30,155 nucleotides of DNA from positions 1-30,155 of IMG/VR virus record IMGVR_UViG_3300033146_000757; one strand, given 5' to 3'. A program made the translations under genes and the position numbers. This stretch comes from a virus. Numbering within the stretch: the first letter of the stretch is position 1; each line of letters starts with the position of its first letter. Shown here one piece after another: positions 1 to 7,495 of the stretch. A model generated the notes under the pieces. That model did not search any database, had not been told where the DNA came from, and saw only the letters and a program-made list of their open reading frames with translations.

Positions 1-1
1 C

Positions 2-1699
2 ACTGTATTGCCGAAGTATTATGATAATGATGGTGATCTTGCCCCATTGACGGGTGGAGAAGCAGTCATTCATTATGTGTTCTGGTCTGCGGCTGGATTT
101 TCAATTCAGCTTGGTCAACACAATTACCGAGATTTTGCAACAGCATATAAGAATGCTGTCTATGATATGACTCATTTTGAGTTTGCTCCCGGTGCTGATG
201 TTGCTGGAAGAAGTATTCTTATCGCTCAAATTGTAATATCAAAACATGCAGATGATTTTTATGATAAGTCTCTTGCTGATATTATCTCCATTATCAATGA
301 AGAAAGTGGTAATACAGTCAATCCAGTTGATCTCACATTAGTTCCTCAATATCTTCTCAGAGCACATGCCGCAGAAGATTTGACTGCCGGTGATGAACTC
401 TCTATGGATGTAAACGGAAACCTGCAACGGTATCCGGCCACAGGCGGAGAAGGATCATCTGAATACACTACAGACAATGTAATTATTCATGGCGCAATAT
501 TCCTTGATGCCGCAAGCAACCAAGGTGTTATTGGATGGGTGCCAGATGGATCATCAGAGATACATTTCAGAACTGCTCAAGGCAACCCGGATGGAAGCAT
601 CACATATTCTCCAATTTCTATATTATCAACTACCGGAGTACCAATCGACTTCAAAGTATGCAAAATTGATTCTACCAGGGCTGGTTATATCTGGATAGAT
701 GATAATGGAACACATCTTGGTGTTGTTGGAAATAACGGTATTGATTCCGCCCCTACACTTGGAACAACACAAATTCTTGTTGACATTGGTGAAAGTGCCG
801 ATTGTGCATGGGATGCAGACACAAGTAATCTTATTGGAGTATATAGTGAAAATGGAACTGCTGTTCGGAATAGATATTGCCCGATCAGTGGTATCAATGT
901 TGAAGACCCACCACAAGCATCTATTTGGATGATGGATGGCACTGATGTTCGATGCACAACTGAAGGTGGTAATATCATCGCTGTAGCCACTCATAATGGA
1001 AGTTCTATATGGAGAGAAGCCGCATGGCGCAGACAAGTTTGGTGGCAAACTGGTAAATATGACGATCAGACAGACACAAAAACTGTCAATGATTGTGATA
1101 AGCATTGTGGTTTACAGGCGCAATCAGGGATCATTATGGCGCAATTTGAACATAATGGCATGATCCAGACATATCAGGCTCCGTATCAATCTGGTCGATC
1201 AATTGATGATCCATCCCCATATGATGATCCAATCGAAGGCAAACATGGTGATCTGATCAAGACAGAATCCGGTATTGGATATACTGCCATCCTGTCCAAT
1301 GATAACAAGATCATGATATATGAAGGAACACTGCAAGGAACATACGAATATACCTACACATCAGGTTTCCAAGTAGACCCGATCAATGAATATATCCAAG
1401 CACTCATGTTCGGTTCAACTTTCGCATTTGGTGTTGGTTTCGACTATGCTGATGCCCGAAAGGTATATCTTATTAATTCCAGCGAGACTCGAACTGATCA
1501 TTTTGTAGCTGTTGCCCCATATAATGCCGTTCAGGGACAGCGTGTATCTGTTGATATTGCATTACCTATCATCAGACTTCCAAGAGAGTATCCACCTGGA
1601 ACTTTCTATTACTATGGTCCTTATAAATATCAAGTGATTACCCCTACTCAAGCGGTACTTATCATTGAATCAACTATTATGCAAAACGCACAGGTATAA
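2..1699 (+). CDS. Large beta-rich phage virion-like protein, 5' end missing
   Basis: The frame is open from the first bases of the window to a TAA at 1697-1699, so at least 565 C-terminal codons are visible and the true start lies upstream. A TTG at 8 is not preceded by a ribosome site and is not taken as the start. I do not recognise a family. From about residue 150 the protein shows several loosely repeated units of roughly 45-60 residues with hydrophobic strands and Asn-Gly turns (for example GYIWIDDNGTHLGVVGNNG and SNLIGVYSENGT), which looks like a beta-propeller or other repeated beta-sheet fold. The end is Tyr-rich (FYYYGPYKY). It sits two bases upstream of a small gene and near other phage genes, so a virion surface or fibre-associated role is the best guess, by context only. 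Confidence 0.6.
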   Translation, partial: TVLPKYYDNDGDLAPLTGGEAVIHYVFWSAAGFSIQLGQHNYRDFATAYKNAVYDMTHFEFAPGADVAGRSILIAQIVISKHADDFYDKSLADIISIINEESGNTVNPVDLTLVPQYLLRAHAAEDLTAGDELSMDVNGNLQRYPATGGEGSSEYTTDNVIIHGAIFLDAASNQGVIGWVPDGSSEIHFRTAQGNPDGSITYSPISILSTTGVPIDFKVCKIDSTRAGYIWIDDNGTHLGVVGNNGIDSAPTLGTTQILVDIGESADCAWDADTSNLIGVYSENGTAVRNRYCPISGINVEDPPQASIWMMDGTDVRCTTEGGNIIAVATHNGSSIWREAAWRRQVWWQTGKYDDQTDTKTVNDCDKHCGLQAQSGIIMAQFEHNGMIQTYQAPYQSGRSIDDPSPYDDPIEGKHGDLIKTESGIGYTAILSNDNKIMIYEGTLQGTYEYTYTSGFQVDPINEYIQALMFGSTFAFGVGFDYADARKVYLINSSETRTDHFVAVAPYNAVQGQRVSVDIALPIIRLPREYPPGTFYYYGPYKYQVITPTQAVLIIESTIMQNAQV

Positions 1700-1701
1700 G
1701 A

Positions 1702-2034
1702 ATGAGCAAAAAAGTAACAAGTCCTGATATACTCGAAGACAGAATAGCCTTCATAAACTCAAAGACCATGTGGTTCTTTGTAGACATTATCAATGAAAGT
1801 TTGTTCACCAACAAGGTTGAATCTGATGGTCGGATTCTCGTTGAGATCAACTACAATATCAATGATAATCTTGTGGAACGTCTCATTGATCTTTATATTG
1901 CCGCAGGCTGGAAAGAGGTAAACGTGACTTTCACCGGGTCTGCATCTTCGTTATATGGCTCCACAATCTTTGAGTTTGTCCCACCGACAATTCTCATTGC
2001 TGACATCAAGAGAAGGCTCCGTCAATATATGTAA
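1702..2034 (+). CDS. Small conserved-looking phage protein of unknown function
   Basis: This encodes 110 residues. The ATG lies two bases after the stop of the preceding gene, so the two are probably co-transcribed and translationally coupled. The sequence is a compact soluble alpha/beta type: a helical N-terminus (DILEDRIAFINSK), a strand region (RILVEINYNI), a helix followed by AAGWKEVNVTF, and a basic end (IKRRLRQYM). The 'helix, AGW, strand' pattern recurs in many small phage proteins of unknown role. No signal peptide, membrane segment or metal site is visible. It ends just before a hairpin and a promoter, so it is the last gene of its transcription unit. Confidence 0.7.
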   Translation: MSKKVTSPDILEDRIAFINSKTMWFFVDIINESLFTNKVESDGRILVEINYNINDNLVERLIDLYIAAGWKEVNVTFTGSASSLYGSTIFEFVPPTILIADIKRRLRQYM

Positions 2035-2037
2035 TCC

Positions 2038-2066
2038 TTGACAATATGGGTCCGATGTTTTATAGT
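2038..2066 (+). promoter_or_regulatory. Consensus sigma70-type (early-like) promoter
   Basis: A perfect -35 box TTGACA at 2038-2043 is followed by exactly 17 bases and a -10 box TATAGT at 2061-2066 (five of six to TATAAT). The start point would be near 2073, giving a leader of about 38 bases to the hydrolase ATG at 2111. This is the best host-type promoter I noticed in the window. It stands ahead of the hydrolase, gp33, gp59 and gp32, genes expected before the late stage. It overlaps a hairpin that may end upstream transcription. Confidence 0.7.
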
Positions 2067-2099
2067 ATCTCTATTGAACATTGGACCTATTTTATTTTG
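2047..2099 (+). terminator. Putative hairpin terminator overlapping the promoter
   Basis: Bases 2049-2059 (GGTCCGATGTT) pair with 2077-2087 (AACATTGGACC) with one G-U pair, and the stem can be extended by a few weaker pairs. The loop is about 17 bases. The 3' arm is followed by a T-rich run (TATTTTATTTT, 2088-2098). This would suit a rho-independent terminator for transcripts from the upstream genes. The large loop and interrupted T run make it moderate in quality. The -10 box of the promoter lies in the loop. Confidence 0.45.
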
Positions 2100-2110
2100 G
2101 AGGATACATT

Positions 2111-2560
2111 ATGAAAAGTCTTATCGTTTCATGCATCATTGCGGTCTCAATCGTATTTGGTGGAATTGCCCACGCAGAGATGACCAAAACTGATCTGTAT
2201 TGGCTTTCCAAGAACATCTATTATGAGGCCAGAGGGGAATCATTTCTCGGTCAGGTAATGATCGGGTTCGTTACTCTTTGCCGTCTTGAGGATGGCCGAT
2301 GGGGAAACAGTATCAAGTCTGTTGTGACTGCTCCTCACCAATTCTCATGGTATGACAAGCACAAGAAAGCTATTCCCAGGAACAAGAAAGCATGGAACAT
2401 AGCGAAGAAGGCCGCATGGTGGGCAGTGTTTGCATTCAGTGCCGTTGACAAGCATGACATCCTGTATTATCATAATAATACGATAACTCCAAGATGGGCA
2501 AAACGATTAGAGAAGGTCGTTGTCCTTGAAAATCACATATTCTATGAGAAAAAGGGTTAA
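2111..2560 (+). CDS. Secreted SleB-type cell-wall hydrolase (probable endolysin)
   Basis: This encodes a 149-residue peptidoglycan hydrolase of the SleB/Hydrolase_2 type, most likely the lysis enzyme or a lysis helper. The ATG at 2111 is chosen over an in-frame ATG at 2081 because GGAGGA lies at 2099-2104 and because this start gives a clean signal peptide: MK, a hydrophobic stretch (residues 3-19), and an AHA site with likely cleavage after residue 22. The mature part carries the family landmarks: NIYYEARGE (residues 35-43, with the likely catalytic Glu39), an AP.QFSW box (74-80), ILYYHN (117-122), PRWA (127-130) and a closing NHIFY. A cleavable signal peptide suggests export by the host Sec system rather than release by a holin. 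It heads the gp33-gp59-gp32 unit and ends four bases before gp33. Confidence 0.85.
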   Translation: MKSLIVSCIIAVSIVFGGIAHAEMTKTDLYWLSKNIYYEARGESFLGQVMIGFVTLCRLEDGRWGNSIKSVVTAPHQFSWYDKHKKAIPRNKKAWNIAKKAAWWAVFAFSAVDKHDILYYHNNTITPRWAKRLEKVVVLENHIFYEKKG

Positions 2561-2563
2561 ATT

Positions 2564-2779
2564 ATGATAATTACACGGAAATCATTTTCACAACGAGTGG
2601 AAGATATACTGATTGAGTCAGACCTGAATGCTATTGATGCTGTACTGGAAGCATGTAATGAGTTCAATGTCGATCCTGATATGACCAGCGATCTGATAAA
2701 TGAACAGCTCAGGGAAAAACTCAAGAAAGCATTTACAGATTTACATTATCTCAAGAGAGATACGCACACGATTGTATGA
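2564..2779 (+). CDS. 33: Late-transcription co-activator, gp33-like
   Basis: This encodes a 71-residue protein resembling the short gp33 forms of marine T4-like phages. It is two or three helices with the pattern EACNEFNVDPDM, then a LINEQLREKLKKAF helix and a closing LHYLKRD. In T4, gp33 bridges host RNA polymerase, the late sigma factor gp55 and the sliding clamp gp45 at TATAAATA promoters, and such promoters occur in this window. The assignment rests on this pattern plus synteny: the next gene is gp59 and then gp32, as in the T4 33-59-32 cluster. Its stop overlaps the gp59 start (ATGA at 2776-2779). T4 gp33 is longer, about 112 residues. Similarity is weak enough that an HMM comparison would be the deciding test. 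Confidence 0.7.
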   Translation: MIITRKSFSQRVEDILIESDLNAIDAVLEACNEFNVDPDMTSDLINEQLREKLKKAFTDLHYLKRDTHTIV

Positions 2780-3351
2780 AAATCATATCCGGGTTTCGTG
2801 TCTACCGGTTCTATATTACCCTCAAGGCACATTTCCAGGGAAAGGCAGATATAACAGCATTCGATTATAACCCATTCCGGTTCACATATGCAACATATCT
2901 CGATAACAAAGGACTCAACTACTTTGAGTGGTTGGCCACCAAACTAAGAGATGATAGTACCACTATCAACTTTTTCATAACAGCGTTTCTTCTTGACAAT
3001 ACACACACCATATATAGTATTTGTGATGACTATGAGACAATCCGGGAGAAGATGGAAATCCGTCTTGGTAAGATCGAAAAGATGGCCTACCACTTCAAGA
3101 AGGATTGTAAATATCTCATAGATGCTGGATGGAAATTTGATAAGGATATGGGCAACTTTCTTCTCAATCAATTTCTGTCCTCAAATATAGAATTGGAGAC
3201 TTTCATAATTTTGAGAAAAATGTTCAATTTCTCCCTTGACGGATTACCAGACTATGAATATATTTACCGTGATATGTACGAGAGGTACGAACTTTTTTTC
3301 AGTATTGACATGGAGAAGTACAAAACAATTTTAGAGGAGGCTATCATGTAA
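2776..3351 (+). CDS. 59: Replicative helicase loader, gp59-like
   Basis: This encodes 191 residues (T4 gp59 has 217). It resembles T4 gp59 along most of its length: an N-terminal VYRFYITLKAHFQGK segment like VYKLYLMIKQHMNGK of T4, an ITAFDYN segment, a central region (residues about 50-95) beginning YFEWLATKL, and a C-terminal helical region with LSSNIELETFIILRKM matching T4 LQSNIISFETFILLDS. gp59 binds forked DNA and gp32 and loads the gp41 helicase at replication forks. It overlaps gp33 by four bases and lies directly before gp32, its known partner. It ends in GAG GAG GCT ATC ATG TAA, so a ribosome-binding-like sequence lies within its last codons. Confidence 0.85.
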   Translation: MKIISGFRVYRFYITLKAHFQGKADITAFDYNPFRFTYATYLDNKGLNYFEWLATKLRDDSTTINFFITAFLLDNTHTIYSICDDYETIREKMEIRLGKIEKMAYHFKKDCKYLIDAGWKFDKDMGNFLLNQFLSSNIELETFIILRKMFNFSLDGLPDYEYIYRDMYERYELFFSIDMEKYKTILEEAIM

Positions 3352-3352
3352 C

Positions 3353-3414
3353 ACGTAATAAACCACTATAAACACGCAATAACAACGCAATAACAACGCA
3401 ATAAAACGTAATAA
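3353..3414 (+). promoter_or_regulatory. Five-copy repeat leader before gene 32, candidate gp32 translational operator
   Basis: Between gp59 and gp32 the nonamer ACG(T/C)AATAA occurs five times, starting at 3353, 3374, 3385, 3396 and 3406, on a spacing of 21, 11, 11 and 10 bases. The segment is A/C-rich with little G, so its RNA should be unstructured. It lies 13 bases upstream of the gp32 ATG and just before its ribosome site AGAGGA (3418-3423). T4 gp32 represses its own mRNA by binding co-operatively to an unstructured A/U-rich leader. The same role is inferred here. A near-late box TATAAACA (3367-3374) is also present, one mismatch from TATAAATA. Confidence 0.5.
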
Positions 3415-3427
3415 CCAAGAGGAACAA

Positions 3428-4396
3428 ATGAGTTTAGACGAAATACGAAAGAGAAATACAGATGGAGCACTTGACCATCTTCTGAAAAGACTTGGCAGTA
3501 CATCATTGGGCAAGACAGGCAATGATGATCAGGAAGTAACCTATTACCCGGAAAGAGACAAGAACGGCAACGGATCATGTATCCTTCGCTTTCTCCCTGG
3601 CCTTGAGTCTGAGGGATTCCCCTACTTTGTGGAACGCTTTCAGCACGGCTTCCAGGAGAACGGTAAATGGTTTATTGAGTTCTGCCCGACCACACCATCC
3701 ATTGACGGCAACTGTCCAGTATGCGAGGACAACCGAGAGATCGTCAATTCCTATGGTGGATGGAAGAAATGCCCCGATGCGGTTCAGGCAATGATCCGCA
3801 GACGTGGCCGCATGAACGGCTTCCGTGCTGGTTTCTACTGTAATGTCCTGGTAATCACCGATCCAGCCAATCCCGAAAATGAAGGAAAGGTTCACCTTTT
3901 CAAATTCGGTAAAGGTATTATGGATATGATTATCGGCATGGCACAGCCAGAAGATGACGGCTTTGGCAACATCCCTGATCCGGTCAATGTCTTTGACCTG
4001 GAAAACGGTGCAAACTTCAAATTCATCATCAAGAAAAAGGATGGACGGGCAAACTATACCAAGAGTGAGTTTGAATCCCCATCTCCTTGCCCTGAGTTCG
4101 ATGAAAACGAGCAAGTTCCGCTTCTGCCATTGGTTGATCCTGGTCTGTTCAAGGACTATGATACCCTGAAGGCCAAGTACATGAATGTGTTGGGAACCAA
4201 GGGCTCTGCCCCTTCTTCAGAACCACGTCAAGAAACACCTTCTCTGTCAACTCCACGGAATGATGCTGGACCGGAGCCAGATAAGACTCCTGCCGCTGAA
4301 TCCGGTGCAGAGTTTGCTGAGAAAGTATCAGACGCAGGTGATGCAGAAGATAACCTTGCATACTTCCAAAACCTTGCCAATTCTGTTGATGTATAG
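3428..4396 (+). CDS. 32: Single-stranded DNA-binding protein gp32
   Basis: This encodes 322 residues, slightly longer than T4 gp32 (301). The zinc site is diagnostic: His73, Cys86, Cys96 and Cys99 have the same intervals (13, 10, 3) as His64, Cys77, Cys87 and Cys90 of T4. The N-terminus is basic (DEIRKRN), as expected for the co-operativity domain. Residues about 38-250 form the OB-fold core, rich in aromatic and basic residues, with a basic RRRGR segment at 124-128. The C-terminal 70 residues are Pro/Ser-rich, then acidic (GDAEDN), as in the protein-docking tail of gp32. It coats ssDNA in replication, recombination and repair and works with gp59 encoded next to it. AGAGGA precedes the ATG by six bases. 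It is the last gene of its unit before a strong terminator. Confidence 0.95.
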   Translation: MSLDEIRKRNTDGALDHLLKRLGSTSLGKTGNDDQEVTYYPERDKNGNGSCILRFLPGLESEGFPYFVERFQHGFQENGKWFIEFCPTTPSIDGNCPVCEDNREIVNSYGGWKKCPDAVQAMIRRRGRMNGFRAGFYCNVLVITDPANPENEGKVHLFKFGKGIMDMIIGMAQPEDDGFGNIPDPVNVFDLENGANFKFIIKKKDGRANYTKSEFESPSPCPEFDENEQVPLLPLVDPGLFKDYDTLKAKYMNVLGTKGSAPSSEPRQETPSLSTPRNDAGPEPDKTPAAESGAEFAEKVSDAGDAEDNLAYFQNLANSVDV

Positions 4397-4433
4397 GAAT
4401 AGGTAGTCAGGTATACATTTCTGTATAAAATCG

Positions 4434-4473
4434 AAAATAGGGGCCATTTCAGAACGATTTGGCCCCTATTTTT
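4434..4473. terminator. Strong bidirectional rho-independent terminator
   Basis: AAAATAGGGGCCA (4434-4446) pairs perfectly with TGGCCCCTATTTT (4460-4472), leaving a 13-base loop. The A run on one arm and T run on the other let it work on both strands. It lies between the convergent ends of gp32 (rightward) and the tape-measure-like gene (leftward), and overlaps the latter's stop codon (4472-4474). Confidence 0.92.
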
Positions 4474-7285
4474 ATGCTCCGTAAGTTTCTACGAGTTGAT
4501 TTGTTGCTCTGTCCGTATCGAATGCCGGAACTGGCATGGTGATATTTGTTGTGCTTCCACCAACCACAGTATTGTTATTTGATACCGCATTGGTGATGGC
4601 ATTCACATTTGATGCCTGCTTCTCAACTTCAATTTCCTGTTTGGTATCAATAATATCCTGTGTCTTTTGGATATTCCTTACCTGTTCTGGATGGAATACA
4701 TCATAAAGCCATCCACCAAGAGATTGATTCTGGCCACCAGTAAGTTTCTGAACCATCTTGTCTATACCCTTATTGATGATGGTTCCAACACCATATCCAA
4801 CAGCACCAGCGGCACCAACAGCAAGAGCAGGAGCACCCAATGTTTCAGCACCAGCGGCAATTGCACCACCAGCTCCACGAAGAAGACCACCGGCTCCCCT
4901 AAGAAGGCCACCAGCACCCTTTCCGAGTTTAGGAAGGTTTTTTCCAAGAGACTTACCAAACAGGATATTACCCAGGATGCCGCCACCGGTAGCGGTAGCA
5001 CCACCGAGACCGGCAGGAAGCATTTTCAGAATATTTTGCATACCTTTTGGCATTACCTTCTCAAGAAGTCCAGCAATACCAGTCTCATCTGATTTGCCCA
5101 GGCAATCACATAATTTCTTGATAGAATCATCAGCAATTACTACACCATCCCTGGTGATAGTATCAACAATAGTGGTCATGCTATTCTGAAACATCTCTGC
5201 CCGGTATGCGGCATCACTTGCTTTCTCTTTATCATAGATAGCGAGGGCTTTAGAATCCAAGGAGGGCTTCGCTTTGGGAGGACTCAGGAGTTTGTCAAAG
5301 TCCTCTTTGCAAGGGAGACATTTTTGGATGTCTGTTCTAAGGTCTTCAATGGCAACATATTCTTCTGCATTGAACTCTACAATCTCACGAAGAAGACCGA
5401 TCTGTTCAATCTCTTTCGGTGTATATTTGCCAAAATTGAATGGAATGGTAGTGATTCCCTTCTCAACTCTCCGGTTCAATTCATCCATTCCATAAAGAAT
5501 CTCTTGATTGATTCTCAAGTTCAATTCATCCATTCCATAAAGAATCTCTTGATTGATTCTCAAAAGATTGAGATAGAAGTTACCATTCTCATCTTCAGCA
5601 AGCTGTTCAAAACATTTACAACTTCCACTCTCACGAATAGCCTTCACAAGTTCAATATGCTGATCATGAGACTTATCACGAAGAATTTCAGAGGCAGTCT
5701 TAACAAACCTGTTATCGGTAACTTTCTTGATACCTTTATACAAGAAACCACCAGTCTTGCGCAGGTATCCCTCAAACCGTGTTCCTCTAATCTGTTCTAA
5801 CTTGGAAATGGCAAACAATGGTTTAGCAACCATTCTGGCAAGGTCTGCCCGATTGGATGCAAGCCATTCCATAACCTTGATGATCTTCTTCCGTTCTTCA
5901 ATACTCAGAAGTTTCTCGGTTGCCTCTTTCTGCTTGTTTACCGCTTCTGTTGTTCTCTCAGTTCGTTTCTCTTCAAACTTCTGTTCTTTATCGAACATCT
6001 GTTCTTGACGTTGCGCCTCTTCTTTCTGGCGGAACTTCTCACGATCCTTCTCATACTTCTCTGATTTCTTAGAGAATCCACTGAAGATACCCTCATCAGC
6101 TAATCTTTTGATACTGTCATACACACCGGTATAGACAGAATCTTCCATAACATCAGCAACAGAGTCGAATAATTTCTGTGTATCAAATCGTTCAAAACCA
6201 GCCAGCATACCACTGGATACAGAATCCCGAATGATAGGTTCAAGAGAACCAAGAAAATCTTTGGTAATAACTCCGGTATCTTCCTTCTTCTCTTCTCCAG
6301 TTTTCTGAGTGTCTACTCGCTGTTCAATTCTTTTGATATTACGTGCCTGAACAGAAAGTTCTCTACCGGAAATGAGTTTGAGCCTATCATTGTTTTGCTG
6401 TGGTGCTTCAATAGCACGTCTACGGGTCCATTCTTCCGGGAGGTTGGTTAGTGCTTTACCAAGGACCATACCACCAACACTACGTCTTCTATCAAATAAT
6501 CCAGCAGGAGATTCTTTCAGTTTACCGGTATCAGATGTGAGAGTATACTTTCTCAACATACGTTCCCGGTCACTCATTTCCTCATCACGAGCAATTCGCT
6601 TCTCAAGAGATTTCTTTATGTTGTAATCTCTCTCGGCCCTGATCAGTTCCCTCTGTCTCTCCTTCTCCCGTTCAACTGCCTCTCTCTTCTGACGTTGATA
6701 ATCACCAATAACACCACCAATAAAGGCAGGCACCATGGAATTGCCAAAAACAGAAGTAATAATACCGGCAATATCAGGCAAGTTCTCTCTGACCGCATTT
6801 GCAAGAAACTTTGTATTGGTTACTTTGGAAGAACGAACCACCTTAGCCGCCTTGGTGGTCTCCTTGATGATATTTGACAGTTCTCTCTTCTCTTCCTTGG
6901 AGAGAGCATTTGTCTGTTTGACAATCTTTCGATACAGCTTGACTGTTCTCTGTATCTCCTTCACTTCAGCCTTTGTTCTGGCCTGATGTATATCTTCGGT
7001 GATACTTTGAATTTTGTCAAGGTAATTCTGATAGGACTCAGTAATGCCCTTGCCGGTTCTGGTAAGACGCACTTCTGCATTAGCTGTCATTTTCACTATA
7101 TTGGATTCAATATAGGACAGCTTTCTCTCGTAATTCCTGGTGAAGTGTTTAGCCAGAGTCTTGACTTGCTTTTCTACTTCCTGATTGACTTGACGAATCT
7201 CTTCCTCATCACGGAGAACACCAAGTATATTCTTGGTTGATCCTTGCGGTGCAGGTGTGTTTGATCCTCTTGGCGGCTTTGACAT
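4472..7285 (-). CDS. Tape-measure-like tail protein
   Basis: This encodes 937 residues. Long charged coiled-coil helices (about 25-165 and 195-260, and again around 400-460), short hydrophobic segments (about 168-193 and a glycine-rich stretch near 765-850) and low-complexity Gly/Ala repeats (GAGGLLRGAGGLLRGAGG) are typical of tail tape measures. It lies directly downstream of a gp26-type hub protein and a small partner, the place of the tape measure in many contractile-tailed phages. If each residue spans about 0.15-0.16 nm, as in T4 gp29, a tail tube near 140-150 nm is predicted (inference). The ATG at 7285 has AGAGGA seven bases upstream. A perfect 45-bp in-frame tandem duplication lies at 5474-5563. 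It could alternatively be another large tail-lumen or internal virion protein, since I see no direct gp29 sequence match. Confidence 0.65.
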   Translation of the reverse strand: MSKPPRGSNTPAPQGSTKNILGVLRDEEEIRQVNQEVEKQVKTLAKHFTRNYERKLSYIESNIVKMTANAEVRLTRTGKGITESYQNYLDKIQSITEDIHQARTKAEVKEIQRTVKLYRKIVKQTNALSKEEKRELSNIIKETTKAAKVVRSSKVTNTKFLANAVRENLPDIAGIITSVFGNSMVPAFIGGVIGDYQRQKREAVEREKERQRELIRAERDYNIKKSLEKRIARDEEMSDRERMLRKYTLTSDTGKLKESPAGLFDRRRSVGGMVLGKALTNLPEEWTRRRAIEAPQQNNDRLKLISGRELSVQARNIKRIEQRVDTQKTGEEKKEDTGVITKDFLGSLEPIIRDSVSSGMLAGFERFDTQKLFDSVADVMEDSVYTGVYDSIKRLADEGIFSGFSKKSEKYEKDREKFRQKEEAQRQEQMFDKEQKFEEKRTERTTEAVNKQKEATEKLLSIEERKKIIKVMEWLASNRADLARMVAKPLFAISKLEQIRGTRFEGYLRKTGGFLYKGIKKVTDNRFVKTASEILRDKSHDQHIELVKAIRESGSCKCFEQLAEDENGNFYLNLLRINQEILYGMDELNLRINQEILYGMDELNRRVEKGITTIPFNFGKYTPKEIEQIGLLREIVEFNAEEYVAIEDLRTDIQKCLPCKEDFDKLLSPPKAKPSLDSKALAIYDKEKASDAAYRAEMFQNSMTTIVDTITRDGVVIADDSIKKLCDCLGKSDETGIAGLLEKVMPKGMQNILKMLPAGLGGATATGGGILGNILFGKSLGKNLPKLGKGAGGLLRGAGGLLRGAGGAIAAGAETLGAPALAVGAAGAVGYGVGTIINKGIDKMVQKLTGGQNQSLGGWLYDVFHPEQVRNIQKTQDIIDTKQEIEVEKQASNVNAITNAVSNNNTVVGGSTTNITMPVPAFDTDRATNQLVETYGA
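5474..5563 (-). repeat. Perfect 45-bp in-frame tandem duplication in the tape-measure-like gene
   Basis: Bases 5474-5518 and 5519-5563 are identical over 45 bases. The repeat adds 15 codons, duplicating NLRINQEILYGMDEL in the protein. Exact identity at all codon positions indicates a recent event. Confidence 0.95.
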
Positions 7286-7312
7286 TTGTTATCCTCTTGC
7301 AGTCTTTCTCAT

Positions 7313-7495
7313 TTACATCTTGCGGCTTTTCAATCTCTGCTGTTCTTGTTTCAATCTTTTTTGAATGAGCGCAAGGTAAATCTCACGCTCATACGGTAGC
7401 ATATTCTCTATTTCAGTGAGAGAATAGTTATGATCTGAGATAAGAACCGAGTTTGTTTCATAATAATTGTAGATGCTATCATGAGAAAGACTCAT
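7313..7495 (-). CDS. Small hub/tape-measure assembly partner (possible frameshift extension)
   Basis: This encodes 60 residues. The core SLTEIENMLPYEREIYLALIQKRLKQE is like small proteins found after gp26-type genes in other T4-like phages (family recalled, not named). It is helical with a charged C-terminus. Its ATG overlaps the stop of the upstream gene (TAATG) and no well-placed ribosome site precedes it: the nearest GAGGG is about 18 bases away. It would therefore be made by re-initiation or as a -1 frameshift extension of the 246-residue protein. It lies 27 bases upstream of the tape-measure-like gene. This two-gene arrangement ahead of a tape measure recalls the G/GT tail-assembly chaperones of lambda-type phages, although that functional analogy is inferred. 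Confidence 0.75.
   Translation of the reverse strand: MSLSHDSIYNYYETNSVLISDHNYSLTEIENMLPYEREIYLALIQKRLKQEQQRLKSRKM

Noticed and set aside
8-10. TTG as the start of the first gene
   Set aside because: The frame is open to the window edge and no ribosome site precedes it, so the gene very probably begins upstream.
3340-3351. GAGGAGG followed by ATG TAA as a start-stop minimal reading frame
   Set aside because: The ATG is the last in-frame sense codon of gp59 and the spacing may be chance. No evidence of independent initiation.
3353-3414. CRISPR-like array
   Set aside because: The units are only 9 bases with 1-12 base gaps and lie in a gene leader, so they do not resemble CRISPR repeats and spacers.
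3575-4114. 179-codon minus-strand open frame
   Set aside because: It is antisense to gp32, whose zinc site is unmistakable.
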